DNA of 64,000 bases from an uncultured Alloprevotella sp. (GCA_944320745.1 CALUIN010000001.1:108650-172649); one strand, 5' to 3'. Shown: positions 34,217 through 43,534, counted from the stretch's first letter. A program made the numbers and translations. Notes: generated by a model from the letters alone, not told the origin.

Positions 34217-35398
34217 TCACTTCCAGCGGAACAGCCAAATCTGCGGCGAGCGGATGCCTGGCTTTTCCTCCCCGTTTATCCAGAAGAAGCAGTGATCCCG
34301 ACCCGCCAGCGCCGCTCCGGCGCGCGCGGCCTGCGGGACACGGGCCACGACGTGCCAAGCATCGGCCGCCGCGTCGTAGGCCAGGACGCGGTCGTTCAGG
34401 CGATATGCGGCCGGGGGCTGCGTCATGTAGCGATAAGCCTCGGCCTTAAGGCGGGCCACAGTGGCCGTATCGCCCGCAGCTGCGGCCCGGGCCGTCTGTG
34501 CCTCGCGCCGCAACGCCGCCAGAAAGATGTCCTTGTCCACTCCGCCCAGACACAGCGCCCGCGTGCGGTCCACGGCATAGCCGCTCCCGCCGCCCAGGCT
34601 GATCGCCTGCCCGGAAGCATCGACGGGGGCGGCCACTTCGATCCAGCTGCGCGTCGAGGGGGTGTAGCAAAGCGACGACGTGGACAGACTGGCGTCGCGC
34701 CCGCCGCCGGCCGCGGCGAATCCGCCGAAGACGAACAGGCAGTCCTCGCCGCCGCGCTGCAGCCCTACGGCCACGGCCTGTGTGCGGGGCTCGCCGGGCA
34801 GGGAGGCTTCCGCACGCCACCCCCCGGCGGGATTGCGGAGCGAAAGGGAATAGACCCGGACGGTGGGCACGCCGGCAGCGTTGCCGCCCGCCACGTAGAC
34901 GCGGTCGCCCACGAGCGCGCCGCACAGATTGTCCGTCGGGACGGGCAGCGGGGGCAACGTGTCGCACACGAGGCTACGGCCGTCGGCAGCCAGGCTTAGC
35001 CGCCAGACGTCGGCCAACGGGCCGGAGGCCGACGCGCCGCCGATGCACAACAGGCCGTCCGGCAGACCGATGCCTACGCCGTAGGCGGCCGCACGCGGCA
35101 GGCGGCCCGCCACGCGCCACTGCCCGGACCGGGCCCGAAGGGGCGCTACCAAGACTACGTCGTAATAGACCTTCTTCCCGCCGTCCGCGGCGGGCGTGTC
35201 GGGAAAGTTACAGCCGCCGGCCCACCAGACCAGCGTGTCGCTCACGCCGGCATAGGAGGCCGACACGCCCTGTGCGAAACGGGCATCGGGGAGCTGGCCC
35301 GGCGCCGGCACCGAACGGCTCGTCAGGGCGGGCTGGGCAGCCGCCGGGCCGTTCCACAGGCACAGGCCGGCCAGCAGCAGATATAGCATTCGCTTCAT
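34217..35398 (-). CDS. nanM: cyclically permuted mutarotase, NanM-like N-acetylneuraminate epimerase
   Basis: A 393-residue exported protein (signal MKRMLYLLLAGLCLWNGPAAAQ) made of kelch repeats forming a six-bladed propeller. Markers are WWAGGCNFPDTPAADGGKKVYYD, GGASASGPLADVW, VYVAGGNAAGVPTV and LFVFGGFAAAGGG. The wrapped order of blades is that of the cyclically permuted mutarotase group. NanM converts alpha to beta N-acetylneuraminate, speeding sialic acid use, in the periplasm. Its place next to AGE, NanA, NanQ and NanT supports this. It is separated from the AGE gene by a terminator and repeat locus E, so it may have separate expression, although no clear -7 box was found upstream. Confidence 0.88.
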   Translation of the reverse strand: MKRMLYLLLAGLCLWNGPAAAQPALTSRSVPAPGQLPDARFAQGVSASYAGVSDTLVWWAGGCNFPDTPAADGGKKVYYDVVLVAPLRARSGQWRVAGRLPRAAAYGVGIGLPDGLLCIGGASASGPLADVWRLSLAADGRSLVCDTLPPLPVPTDNLCGALVGDRVYVAGGNAAGVPTVRVYSLSLRNPAGGWRAEASLPGEPRTQAVAVGLQRGGEDCLFVFGGFAAAGGGRDASLSTSSLCYTPSTRSWIEVAAPVDASGQAISLGGGSGYAVDRTRALCLGGVDKDIFLAALRREAQTARAAAAGDTATVARLKAEAYRYMTQPPAAYRLNDRVLAYDAAADAWHVVARVPQAARAGAALAGRDHCFFWINGEEKPGIRSPQIWLFRWK

Positions 35399-35464
35399 CT
35401 CGGTTTTCTTGTTTTTCGTTTTGCCTCCACCCTCGCCCGCCGCAGTCCGTCAATCCGCGGACGG

Positions 35465-35545
35465 TGACAGCGCGGACGGGGCTTAGGGAAGTTTTTACGG
35501 GAATAGGCCCCGTTCGCACGGGGCTTAGGCGTGTTCGCACGAGGC
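35465..35545 (-). repeat. 21-bp CTTAGCCCCGT-type intergenic repeat, locus E (4 units, inverse)
   Basis: Four inverse units between nanM and the AGE gene. Two show the core GACGGGGCTTAG/CACGGGGCTTAG, one is degenerate (ACGGGAATAGG), and linkers are GTTTTTAC and GTTCGCAC. Spacing is 21 bases. Confidence 0.82.
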
Positions 35546-35621
35546 CCGGGCATTTTGCGCCGGTCCGGCACGCAGGGTCCTGTCCGCCGGACGGCATCGC
35601 TCGCGGACCGGAGCGGCGGGG

Positions 35622-35667
35622 TGCAAAAACAGTCCGGCCGCCGCGCCGATAGGGACGCCGCGGCCGG
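35622..35667 (-). terminator. intrinsic terminator after the AGE epimerase
   Basis: On the minus strand stem CCGGCCGC/GCGGCCGG (35667-35660 with 35641-35634), extended by GC pairs, is followed by TGTTTTTG. It lies just after the AGE stop at 35676. Confidence 0.75.
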
Positions 35668-35675
35668 AAGAGGAT

Positions 35676-36860
35676 TCAGCCTTCGCCCAGAATGGTGCGG
35701 CAGAGCTTGTAGCCGCACACCATCATGCGGGGGATATGGAACGGCCCCTTGAACAGGTTGCCCTTGGCCGTCTGGGCCACGGTGCCGTCGCGATGCAGGT
35801 AGCCGAACCACTCGCCGTACTCTTCGTCGGGGAAGTGGGCATAGGCCCACTCGCTGGCCATGCGGTGCCAGGCCAGATATTTCAAGTCGCCGGTGTCGCG
35901 GTATGCGCAGAGCGTGGCAATGATGGCCTCGGTCTGTGGCCACCAGAACTTCATGTCCTGCGAATAGTCCTGGGCGGGCAGTCCCTTGCAGTCACGGAAG
36001 TTGATGATGCCGCCGTACTGCTCGTCCCATCCCCACTTCCAGGACCAATCGAGTATCTGCAGGGCCATGGCGCGCAGGGCGTCGTCGCCGCGCTGACGGG
36101 CCTCGTCGAGCAGGAACCAGGCCGTCTCGATGCAGTGACCGGGGTTGATGGTGCGGCCGTTGTTCGTGTCGATGAACTCGCCGTTGGGGCCGACCGTCTC
36201 CAGCAGTGCCTTGAACTCGGAGTGCATGAAGCAGTCGCGCAGCAGGGCCACGGAGCGGCTGATACGCTCGTCGAGCACGGGGTCGCTGATGACCTCGCGG
36301 ACGCGGGCGGCCGTGTTGACCAAGATCATGGTGATGGAATGTCCCTGCATGGGCATCGTGTCCAGATACTTGGGCTCCAGGATGCCGGGGGTGTCCAGGA
36401 AGTGGAGCGTGCGCTTGAAGAGCTCGAGCGCCTTGCGGGCGTAGGTCTCGTCGCCCGTGGCCTTGGCGTACTCGGCCATGGCGATGATGGCGAAGCTCTC
36501 GGAGAAAACGTAGCGGCGCTTGCGCAGGGGCTTGCCGTCCGCCGTCACTTCGAAGTACATGCGGCCGTCCTTGTCGAAGCAATGGGCTTCGATGAAGTCC
36601 AACGCCGAACGCGAGGCCTCGAGCCAGGCGGGGAAGGGGGCGACATTATTATAGGCGAAAGCGCAAACGAAGGCGAAGCGGCCTTGAAACCACACGGACT
36701 TCGTGGGGTCCATCAGCGAGCCGTCGCGGTCCAGGCAGGTGTAGACGCCGCCGTTCTCGCGGTCCCATCCGTGTTTCAGCCAGAAGGGCAGGATGTTCTG
36801 CGTGAGGTCGTACTTGTAGCGCGCTTCCCACCCGCTGAGATATTGCTTGATGTCCAACAT
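35676..36860 (-). CDS. nanE: N-acylglucosamine 2-epimerase (AGE family)
   Basis: A 394-residue (alpha/alpha)6-barrel enzyme that interconverts ManNAc and GlcNAc, the step after NanA in sialic acid breakdown. Visible family blocks: LPFWLKHGWDRENGGVYTCLDRDG, KSVWFQGRFAFVCAF, PMQGHSITMILVN (active-site His region), NNGRTINPGHCIETAWFL and FWWPQTEAIIATL. In Bacteroidales this AGE-type epimerase replaces the enteric ManNAc-6-phosphate NanE. The ATG at 36860 is preferred since it follows the nanA stop by five bases; an upstream ATG would overlap nanA. Operon: nanT, nanQ, nanA, AGE. Confidence 0.93.
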   Translation of the reverse strand: MLDIKQYLSGWEARYKYDLTQNILPFWLKHGWDRENGGVYTCLDRDGSLMDPTKSVWFQGRFAFVCAFAYNNVAPFPAWLEASRSALDFIEAHCFDKDGRMYFEVTADGKPLRKRRYVFSESFAIIAMAEYAKATGDETYARKALELFKRTLHFLDTPGILEPKYLDTMPMQGHSITMILVNTAARVREVISDPVLDERISRSVALLRDCFMHSEFKALLETVGPNGEFIDTNNGRTINPGHCIETAWFLLDEARQRGDDALRAMALQILDWSWKWGWDEQYGGIINFRDCKGLPAQDYSQDMKFWWPQTEAIIATLCAYRDTGDLKYLAWHRMASEWAYAHFPDEEYGEWFGYLHRDGTVAQTAKGNLFKGPFHIPRMMVCGYKLCRTILGEG

Positions 36861-36865
36861 GGCGA

Positions 36866-37786
36866 TTACTTGTTGCAATGTTCGAAGAAGTCAATAGCTT
36901 CGAGCTCGGTTTTCATGCGTGCCTCCTCATCGTCCGTCATGTTCTGGAAGGGCGTGCGGTTCTTACCGAGGTCGAACCCGATGAGCTTCATGATACGCTT
37001 TCCGGCTACGATGTTTCCACGGAAGTGGCAGATGACGTTGATCACGTCCTGTGCGTAGTTCTGCAGGGTGCGGGCGCGCTCGATGTCGCCGGCGGCCCAG
37101 GCGTCGAGGATGCCGGTCAGGCAGCGGCCGTTGTAGTTCGTCGTCCCGCCGATGCCGCCCTGCGCGCCGCCCATGGCAAGGCAGGGCAGGATTGTCTCGT
37201 CCTGTCCGTGGAGCATGTCGAACTTTCCGCCGGCGTAGAGGCGGCACTGATTGTACTCGTAGAGACTTTCGTAGGTGTACTTGATGCCGGCGAAGTTGGG
37301 TATGCGGCCGTCGACGGCCTTGAGGAAGTCCACCATCGAGAGGTAAGCGCCATTGAAGGCCGGGATATGGTAGAAGTAGAAAGGCAGGTCGGGTGCGGCC
37401 GAGGCTATTTCCTCACAGTACTTCACCAGTTCCTCAATGCGGTTCACCTTTGGGAAGGGCGGCGCCATGGCGCCCACGCCCCACGCGCCCAATGCCTGCG
37501 CATGGGCGGCCAGGCGGCGGCTGGACTTCACGCAGGTGCTGCCCACGTGGACAATAACCTTGAAGCCCTCGGGCACGGCGGCCATCCAGGCTTCGGCCAG
37601 TTTGATGCGCTCGTCCTCGGTCAGCATGTAGCCTTCGCCTGACGAGCCGTTGATGAATACGCCTTTCAGTCCGTTGCGCTGCAGGAGGCTGGCGTACTGG
37701 CCTATCGGCGCGTAGTTTACCTCACCGTTCTCGAGGAACGGCGTAAAGGGGGCATCGATGAGCCCTTTTATCTTTTCCATTTTCAT
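36866..37786 (-). CDS. nanA: N-acetylneuraminate lyase NanA
   Basis: A 306-residue class I aldolase of the DHDPS/NAL family that splits N-acetylneuraminate into ManNAc and pyruvate. Visible: INGSSGEGYMLT (carboxylate-binding), the catalytic Tyr139 in FYFYHIPAF, the Schiff-base Lys169 in FAGIKYTYE, and GGAQGGIGGTTNY. Length is normal for the family. The start is ATG 37786 or the in-frame ATG two codons later at 37780. Both are close to the MEKIKGLIDAPFTP start typical of Bacteroidales NanL. It follows nanQ by 46 bases and precedes the AGE gene by five. Confidence 0.94.
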   Translation of the reverse strand: MKMEKIKGLIDAPFTPFLENGEVNYAPIGQYASLLQRNGLKGVFINGSSGEGYMLTEDERIKLAEAWMAAVPEGFKVIVHVGSTCVKSSRRLAAHAQALGAWGVGAMAPPFPKVNRIEELVKYCEEIASAAPDLPFYFYHIPAFNGAYLSMVDFLKAVDGRIPNFAGIKYTYESLYEYNQCRLYAGGKFDMLHGQDETILPCLAMGGAQGGIGGTTNYNGRCLTGILDAWAAGDIERARTLQNYAQDVINVICHFRGNIVAGKRIMKLIGFDLGKNRTPFQNMTDDEEARMKTELEAIDFFEHCNK

Positions 37787-37832
37787 AAGTTGTAAAGGAA
37801 TTTTGACGTATGAGAAGGGGCAAGGGGATGCG

Positions 37833-38288
37833 TCAGGGGACGAGGCGCACCTTGCCGATGAGCTTGCGCACCTGTCCGCCGTCGCCCACAACCGGGGCGT
37901 GGGCATCCTCGGGGTAGACGATGACGAAGTCGCCGGGACGCAGCGTGAGCCAGGAGGCTGGCCGGTCGCCGTAGAGGGCGCAGTCCGTCGCGGGGTCGAA
38001 GGGCTGCCGCTCGTCGGCCGCTTCGGCCAGCGGCAGCCAGCCGAAGCGCTCCTCGCCCTCCAGGACCACGTGGATGTCCAGGTAGTCGCGGTGCACCTCG
38101 AGCACTTGGTCGGCCGCAGCCTTGAGGTCCGCGCACACATTATTTATATATAGGCTGTCACCGTCCAGGCTGATGCGGCCGGGGGCCGCGTGGAGCAGGT
38201 CGTGCGCCTTAACATAGTCGAAAAAAGGTTTGAAAAGCGGATGGAGCGCCTCGTAGCGTGCGCTCTGGTCCAGTGTGGAGAGTATCAT
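37833..38288 (-). CDS. nanQ: YhcH/YjgK/YiaL family protein (NanQ-like sialate anomerase)
   Basis: A 151-residue cupin-fold protein of the DUF386 family. Metal-binding histidines appear in LEVHRDYLDIHVVLEGEERFGW, and the C-terminal FVIVYPEDAHAP holds another ligand. In E. coli the homologue helps sialic acid use by speeding anomer conversion. Here it is placed between nanT and nanA, which supports the same role. It is 27 bases downstream of nanT. Naming is by family and context. Confidence 0.88.
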   Translation of the reverse strand: MILSTLDQSARYEALHPLFKPFFDYVKAHDLLHAAPGRISLDGDSLYINNVCADLKAAADQVLEVHRDYLDIHVVLEGEERFGWLPLAEAADERQPFDPATDCALYGDRPASWLTLRPGDFVIVYPEDAHAPVVGDGGQVRKLIGKVRLVP

Positions 38289-38315
38289 GCCTTGTGCTTG
38301 AGGGGTTAGACTGAG

Positions 38316-39560
38316 TTATTCCATGTTGTCCGTGCGGGGCCGCAGGAAGCCGAGCTGTGCCGCGACTGCCAGCACTACGACGGCGCCCATCACGATGAAG
38401 CCGAAGCCGAGGTCGCCCTTGTCGGCCCAGGCGCCGAGCACCGTTGTCACGGCCGCGCCGGCAAAGACGCCGACCGTGTTCATAAGCCCATAGGCCGTGC
38501 TGCGGTGCTTCGAGGAGATGAACTGGCAGAGAATGGGCATGTTGTTAGCGTCGAACATGCCGTAGCCTATGCCGAAGAGCAGGCCGGCCGCCACGATGCC
38601 TGCCACGCTGTGGCTGTAGCCCAGCAGGAGCAGCGAGGGCACCATCATGATGAGGCCTATGGCACTGGTGAATATGCGGCCGCGCACGTTGCTCCGCACC
38701 CAGCGGTCGGAGAGCAGTCCGCCGACCACTACGCCGACAAACGACGAGGCGGCGATGGTGATGGTGGCCATCGGGCCGGCTGTGGCCATGGGCAAGTCGA
38801 GCGAAGAGGAGAAGAGTGAGGGCAGCCAGTTCTTAGTGGCCCAGCCCGGCAGACTCGACACGGCGAAGAAGAACAGGATGACCCAGAACGCGCCGCTGCG
38901 CACCACTGACCCCAGTCCGCGCCATACGCCGCCCCCTTGCTTCGCCGCATTGCCGGCCGGTTTGGGCTCGGCCTGGAGCACCGGGGACGAGGGAGCGTCG
39001 TGCAGGAAGAAGAGCAGCACCAGCGAGTAGACAATGCCGATGATGCCGAACCAGTGGAAGGCGGTGTGCCACGTGAAGGCTGCCGCCACCGTCGCGCCGA
39101 ATCCGCCCACGGCCTGGCCCACGTAAAGGCCGGTCATGTGTATGCCGACGGCCAACGAGCGCGAGCCTCCCGTGTGCCAGTCCGCTATGAGCGAGAGCGC
39201 GGAGGGCAGGTAGAGCGCCTCGCTCACGCCCATGACGGCCCGCAGCGCGAAGAGCTGTCCGAAGGAGTCGGCGTAGCCCATCAGGAAGGTTACGCCCGAC
39301 CATACGAACAGGCTGCTCACGACGAGCCACTTGCGGCTGAAGCGGTCGCCCGCCATGCCCGCGAACGGACTCACCAGACCGTAGACCCAGAGGAAGATGC
39401 CCATGAGCCAGCCGAAGGCTTCGCCCTTCTGCAGCTCCACGATGTCGAGCTGCATGGCCGACTGCATGGTCGATAGCATCTGACGGTCCATGTAGTTGAG
39501 CAGCGCCACGACCCATAGCAGGGCCACCACTACCCAAGGGTATATCTTTGATTGCTTCAT
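38316..39560 (-). CDS. nanT: MFS transporter, sialic acid type (NanT-like)
   Basis: A 414-residue 12-helix major facilitator permease. The first helix carries VVVALLWVVALLNYMDRQML, and the loop 2-3 motif region reads GMAGDRFSRKWLVV (the MFS DRxGRR motif). It is the first gene of the nanT-nanQ-nanA-AGE unit, so import of sialic acid through the inner membrane is the likely task, as known for Bacteroides and Tannerella nan loci. Its -7 box is at 39629-39636, divergent from the GH29 promoter. Substrate is inferred only from neighbours. Confidence 0.88.
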   Translation of the reverse strand: MKQSKIYPWVVVALLWVVALLNYMDRQMLSTMQSAMQLDIVELQKGEAFGWLMGIFLWVYGLVSPFAGMAGDRFSRKWLVVSSLFVWSGVTFLMGYADSFGQLFALRAVMGVSEALYLPSALSLIADWHTGGSRSLAVGIHMTGLYVGQAVGGFGATVAAAFTWHTAFHWFGIIGIVYSLVLLFFLHDAPSSPVLQAEPKPAGNAAKQGGGVWRGLGSVVRSGAFWVILFFFAVSSLPGWATKNWLPSLFSSSLDLPMATAGPMATITIAASSFVGVVVGGLLSDRWVRSNVRGRIFTSAIGLIMMVPSLLLLGYSHSVAGIVAAGLLFGIGYGMFDANNMPILCQFISSKHRSTAYGLMNTVGVFAGAAVTTVLGAWADKGDLGFGFIVMGAVVVLAVAAQLGFLRPRTDNME

Positions 39561-39628
39561 GGTATGATAGGGCTAGAATTATTCACGGCTTTTCCGCTCC
39601 GGGCGGACAGTCCGCCCGGCTACTGCCG

Positions 39629-39636
39629 CAAATGTA
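39629..39636 (-). promoter_or_regulatory. nan operon promoter, -7 box TACATTTG
   Basis: TACATTTG followed by CGG on the minus strand, 69 bases before the nanT ATG at 39560. Confidence 0.75.
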
Positions 39637-39737
39637 AAGAAAAATCGCGATACCGTCCGCCTGTAGCGTCTTTTTTTTACGGCCGCCCGCGGCGGCCGGG
39701 CCGCTGTCGCCGTGCGAAGCCGCTTAATGTCCGCGCT

Positions 39738-39804
39738 CACGGGCCTTAGCCCCGTAAAAACTGGCCTTAGCCCTGTGTTTCCTGGCCTTAGCCCCGTGGA
39801 TGCG
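39738..39804 (+). repeat. 21-bp CTTAGCCCCGT-type intergenic repeat, locus F (3 units, forward)
   Basis: In the 390-base space between the divergent nanT and GH29 genes three forward units GGCCTTAGCCCCGT, GGCCTTAGCCCTGT and GGCCTTAGCCCCGT occur exactly 21 bases apart. The linkers are AAAAACT, GTTTCCT and GGATGCG. This is the one array between two divergent promoters. Confidence 0.9.
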
Positions 39805-39872
39805 GAGCGCCTTCACGCAGCAGCGGGGCGTGAAAAAACGGGCGGCGGGGCCGGCGGGTGAAACTTTTTTCC

Positions 39873-39880
39873 TAATTTTG
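39873..39880 (+). promoter_or_regulatory. GH29-GH2 promoter, -7 box TAATTTTG
   Basis: TAATTTTG followed by C lies 71 bases before the ATG at 39951, with a T-run just upstream. Confidence 0.75.
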
Positions 39881-39950
39881 CCCCTACCCGTCGGCAAGAC
39901 CTGCGGGCCGATCCGCCATTTGTTCCACCTATCACTATCACTCTGATTTC

Positions 39951-41423
39951 ATGAAAAACTACCGACTGCTGCCGGCTCTGCTGGCTCTTCTCCTGCTGCA
40001 CGCCTCGCCCCTGACGGGCCAGACGGACAAGCCCGAAATCCCGCTCAAGTATGGCGCCACCCTTACGGGCAAGCGCCAGGACCCCGCCATGCGCCACTTC
40101 CGCGAGGCACGGCTCGGCGCCTTCGTTCACTGGGGGCTCTACGCCCTGCCCGGCGGCGTATGGAACGGGAAGGTGTATCCCGGAGCCGCCGAGTGGCTCG
40201 AATCGTGGGCCAAGGTGCCGTCGGCGGAATGGATGAAGCTGATGGACCAATGGGACCCGCAGCGCTTCGACGCACGCGCGTGGGCGCGTATGTTTAAGGA
40301 CATGGGCGCCCGCTACGTGAAAATCACGACGAAGCACCACGAAGGCTTTTGCCTCTGGCCCAGCAAGTATTCTCCCTATACCGTGGCCCACACGCCCTTT
40401 AAGCGCGACATCCTCGGGGAGCTGGTCCACGCCCTGAACGACGAGGGCATCGACGTCCATTTCTATTTCTCGGTCATGGACTGGAGTCACCCGGACTGGC
40501 GCTCCACCATCCGCTCCGCCGAGGACAGCGTGGCCTTCGCCCGTTTCCTCACCTTCACGGAAAACCAACTGCGCGAACTGGCCGGGCGCTACCCCACGGT
40601 GAAGGACTTCTGGTTCGACGGGACCTGGGACGAGAGCGTGAAGCGCAACGGCTGGTGGACGGCCCGCGTGGAGCGTATGCTCAAGGAGCTTATCCCCGGC
40701 GTGACGGTCAACAGCCGCCTGCGCGCCGACGACTACGGCAAGCGCCACTTCGACAGCAACGGGCGCCTGATGGGCGACTACGAGTCGGGCTATGAGCGCC
40801 GCCTGCCCGACCCCGTGCGCGACCTGCGCGTGACGCAGTGGGACTGGGAGGCCTGCATGACGCTCCCGGAGAACCAGTGGGGATACCACCGCGACTGGTC
40901 GCTCAGCTACGTCAAGACGCCCGTCGAAGTGCTCGAGCGCATTGTCCACGCCGTCTCGATGGGCGGCAACATGGTGGTGAACTTCGGCCCGCAGTCCGAC
41001 GGCGACTTCCGCCTCGAGGAGAAGGAGATGGCCCAGGCCATAGGCCGCTGGATGCGGCGCTACGGCGAGTGCGTCTACGGCTGCGACTACGCCGGATGGG
41101 ACAAGCAGGACTGGGGCTACTTCACGGCCCGCGGCGACTCCGTCTACATGGTCGTCTTCAACCGCCCCTACTCCGGCCAGGCCGTTGTGAAAGTCCCCTC
41201 CGGGACGCAGATCGAGGCGGCCGAGATGGTCTACGCCCCGTCCGGCACCGCGCGCCTGCAAGTCACCGAGACGACGCGCAACGAATATAACGTGGCCATG
41301 CCGCAGACAGACCCCGGCGAACCTTTCGCTGTACGCCTCAGTCTGAAGCGCGGCGGCGCCTCCACAGGCCAGTACCGTGACGCCCTCACCTATGTCGCAC
41401 CGCAAACACTCCCTATGCCATGA
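39951..41423 (+). CDS. GH29 alpha-L-fucosidase
   Basis: A 490-residue secreted retaining fucosidase (signal MKNYRLLPALLALLLLHASPLTGQ). The catalytic barrel has FREARLGAFVHWGLYALPGG, YVKITTKHHEGFCLW, VHFYFSVMDWSHPDW, and the nucleophile Asp223 in FWFDGTWDES. NFGPQSDGDF and a C-terminal beta domain follow. It removes alpha-1,3/1,4 or other alpha-linked fucose from glycan ends. It overlaps the next GH2 gene by four bases, so fucose and then galactose removal are probably coordinated. Confidence 0.93.
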   Translation: MKNYRLLPALLALLLLHASPLTGQTDKPEIPLKYGATLTGKRQDPAMRHFREARLGAFVHWGLYALPGGVWNGKVYPGAAEWLESWAKVPSAEWMKLMDQWDPQRFDARAWARMFKDMGARYVKITTKHHEGFCLWPSKYSPYTVAHTPFKRDILGELVHALNDEGIDVHFYFSVMDWSHPDWRSTIRSAEDSVAFARFLTFTENQLRELAGRYPTVKDFWFDGTWDESVKRNGWWTARVERMLKELIPGVTVNSRLRADDYGKRHFDSNGRLMGDYESGYERRLPDPVRDLRVTQWDWEACMTLPENQWGYHRDWSLSYVKTPVEVLERIVHAVSMGGNMVVNFGPQSDGDFRLEEKEMAQAIGRWMRRYGECVYGCDYAGWDKQDWGYFTARGDSVYMVVFNRPYSGQAVVKVPSGTQIEAAEMVYAPSGTARLQVTETTRNEYNVAMPQTDPGEPFAVRLSLKRGGASTGQYRDALTYVAPQTLPMP

Positions 41424-43534
41424 CACGCCTCAGCCTCATCCCGCTCCTGCTCGCCCTGCTGCTTGGCCTCCCGGCCGCGGCGCAGCGCGAGACGCATCCC
41501 TTCAACGACGGCTGGCAATTCAAGCGCGGCCCCTTCCCTGCCGACCCGCGCCAGGCGGCCGCAGCCTGGGACGGCAAGTGGCAGGCCGTGAGCCTGCCCC
41601 ACACGTGGAACGGCACAGACATGCAGCGCGCGGCGAATGCCTACTACGCCGGGCCCGCCTACTACCGCAAGTCCTTCGCCGTGCCCGCCGCCTGGAAGGA
41701 GCGCCGCCTGTTCCTCCGCTTCGAGGGCGTAGGCGCCTGCGCCGAAGTCTACGTCAACGGCCAGCTGGCCGGCACCCACCGCGGCGCCTACTCGGCCTTC
41801 GCCGTCGAGATAAGCGGACTCGTCAAGCCGGGCCAGGACAACGAGGTCGTCGTCCTGGCCGACAACGCCGCGCGGCCGGACGTCATTCCCGTGAACCACC
41901 AGCTCTTCGGCGTCTACGGCGGCATCTATCGCCCCGTCTCACTCATCGTCACCGCGCCGTGCCAGATAGCCGTCACGGACCATGCCTCGCCCGGCGTCTA
42001 CATCTCGCAGCGCGACGTCTCGGCCCGGAGCGCCGAAGTCGATGTCCGGGTGAAGCTCGACAACGGCGGGCTCCAGCCCCAGGACCTCAGGCTTGAGACC
42101 GTCATTGCCGACCGCGAGGGGCGCGAGGTGGCACGCCGCAGCTCAGCGCTGAGGCTCACGCCGCAGGGCACGCAGGCCTACGTCCACCACTACCAGCTCC
42201 GCCGCCCCCACCTCTGGAACGGCCGGCCGGACCCGTACCTTTACCGCGTCACGGCCCGGCTCTGGGACGGCGGGCGGCTGATTGACGAGGTCGTCCAGCC
42301 GCTCGGGCTGCGCCGCATCGAGGCCGTTGCCGGCCGCGGCATACTGCTCAACGGAAAGCCCTACCCCATGCACGGCACGACGCGCCACCAGGACTGGCCC
42401 AACATAGGCAGCGCGCTCACCACGAAGGAGCACGACACGGATCTGCGCCTTATCATGGAAATGGGCGCTACGACGGTCCGCCTGGCCCATTACCAGCAGG
42501 CCGACTACGTATATGCCCGCTGCGACAGCCTCGGGCTTCTCGTCTGGGCCGAGATTCCCTTCGTCAACCGCGTTACGGGGAAGGAGTGGGACAACGCGCA
42601 CCAGCAGCTGCGCGAACTCATCCGCCAGAGCTACAACCATCCCTCCATCTACGTCTGGGGGCTGCACAACGAGGTGTACCAGCCCCACGCCTACACCGCC
42701 GCACTCACGCAGTCGCTCCACGACTTGGCCAAGACTGAGGACCCGGGCCGCTACACAGCCGCAGTCAACGGCTACGGACGGGCTGACCACCCCGTCAACA
42801 TGAACGCGGACATACAGGGCATGAACCGTTACTTCGGCTGGTACGAAGGCCGCGTGGGCGACATCGAGGCCTGGGTCAGCGGACTCGAGAAGGATTACCC
42901 CGACATGCCCCTCATGCTCACGGAGTACGGCGCCGATGCCAACCTGGCCCACCAGACAGAGACGCTCGGCGAGGCCTTGGACTGGACCAAGCCCTACTAT
43001 CCCGAGACCTTCCAGACCAAGGTGCACGAGCAGCAATGGAGCGTCATAGCCCGCCACCCGTACATCCTGGCCTCCTACCTGTGGAACACGTTCGACTTCG
43101 CCTGTCCCGCCTGGTCGCGCGGCGGGGTGCCTGCCCGCAACCTCAAGGGGCTCGTCACCTTCGACCGCCGCACGCGGAAGGACGCCTACTACTGGTACAA
43201 GGCCAATTGGAACAGCGAGCCGATGGTCTACCTTACGCAGCGGCGCAACGTGGAGCGCGAACACCGCGTGACGAGTGTCACCGTCTACAGCAATGCCGGC
43301 GCGCCCCGCCTCTGGCTCAACGGCCGGCCGCTCCCCGCGCCGCGCCGCGGGCTCACGGCCGTGCACTACGTGGCCGACAGCGTCCGCCTGGACAGCGGCA
43401 TGAACGAGATACGCGCCGAAGTGCGCACGCCCGAGGGCCGCATCCTCGCCGACACCGTGCGCTGGCGCTACGCCGGGGAGGCCGTCCGCGCGGCCGACGC
43501 CACCGTGCACGAAGGCGAGCACTCCGGCTTCTGA
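41420..43534 (+). CDS. GH2 family glycoside hydrolase (beta-galactosidase type)
   Basis: A 704-residue secreted GH2 enzyme. The signal peptide (about 1-21) is followed by HPFNDGWQFKRGPFPAD (jelly roll), an Ig-like domain, and the barrel with ILLNGKPYPMHGTTRHQDWP, acid/base Glu418 in GLHNEVYQP and nucleophile Glu502 in MLTEYGADA. A shorter C-terminal beta domain ends the protein, so it lacks the LacZ small domain of the enzyme at 23942. The ATG overlaps the GH29 stop as ATGA. Together they would act on fucosylated beta-galactosides. Confidence 0.92.
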   Translation: MTRLSLIPLLLALLLGLPAAAQRETHPFNDGWQFKRGPFPADPRQAAAAWDGKWQAVSLPHTWNGTDMQRAANAYYAGPAYYRKSFAVPAAWKERRLFLRFEGVGACAEVYVNGQLAGTHRGAYSAFAVEISGLVKPGQDNEVVVLADNAARPDVIPVNHQLFGVYGGIYRPVSLIVTAPCQIAVTDHASPGVYISQRDVSARSAEVDVRVKLDNGGLQPQDLRLETVIADREGREVARRSSALRLTPQGTQAYVHHYQLRRPHLWNGRPDPYLYRVTARLWDGGRLIDEVVQPLGLRRIEAVAGRGILLNGKPYPMHGTTRHQDWPNIGSALTTKEHDTDLRLIMEMGATTVRLAHYQQADYVYARCDSLGLLVWAEIPFVNRVTGKEWDNAHQQLRELIRQSYNHPSIYVWGLHNEVYQPHAYTAALTQSLHDLAKTEDPGRYTAAVNGYGRADHPVNMNADIQGMNRYFGWYEGRVGDIEAWVSGLEKDYPDMPLMLTEYGADANLAHQTETLGEALDWTKPYYPETFQTKVHEQQWSVIARHPYILASYLWNTFDFACPAWSRGGVPARNLKGLVTFDRRTRKDAYYWYKANWNSEPMVYLTQRRNVEREHRVTSVTVYSNAGAPRLWLNGRPLPAPRRGLTAVHYVADSVRLDSGMNEIRAEVRTPEGRILADTVRWRYAGEAVRAADATVHEGEHSGF

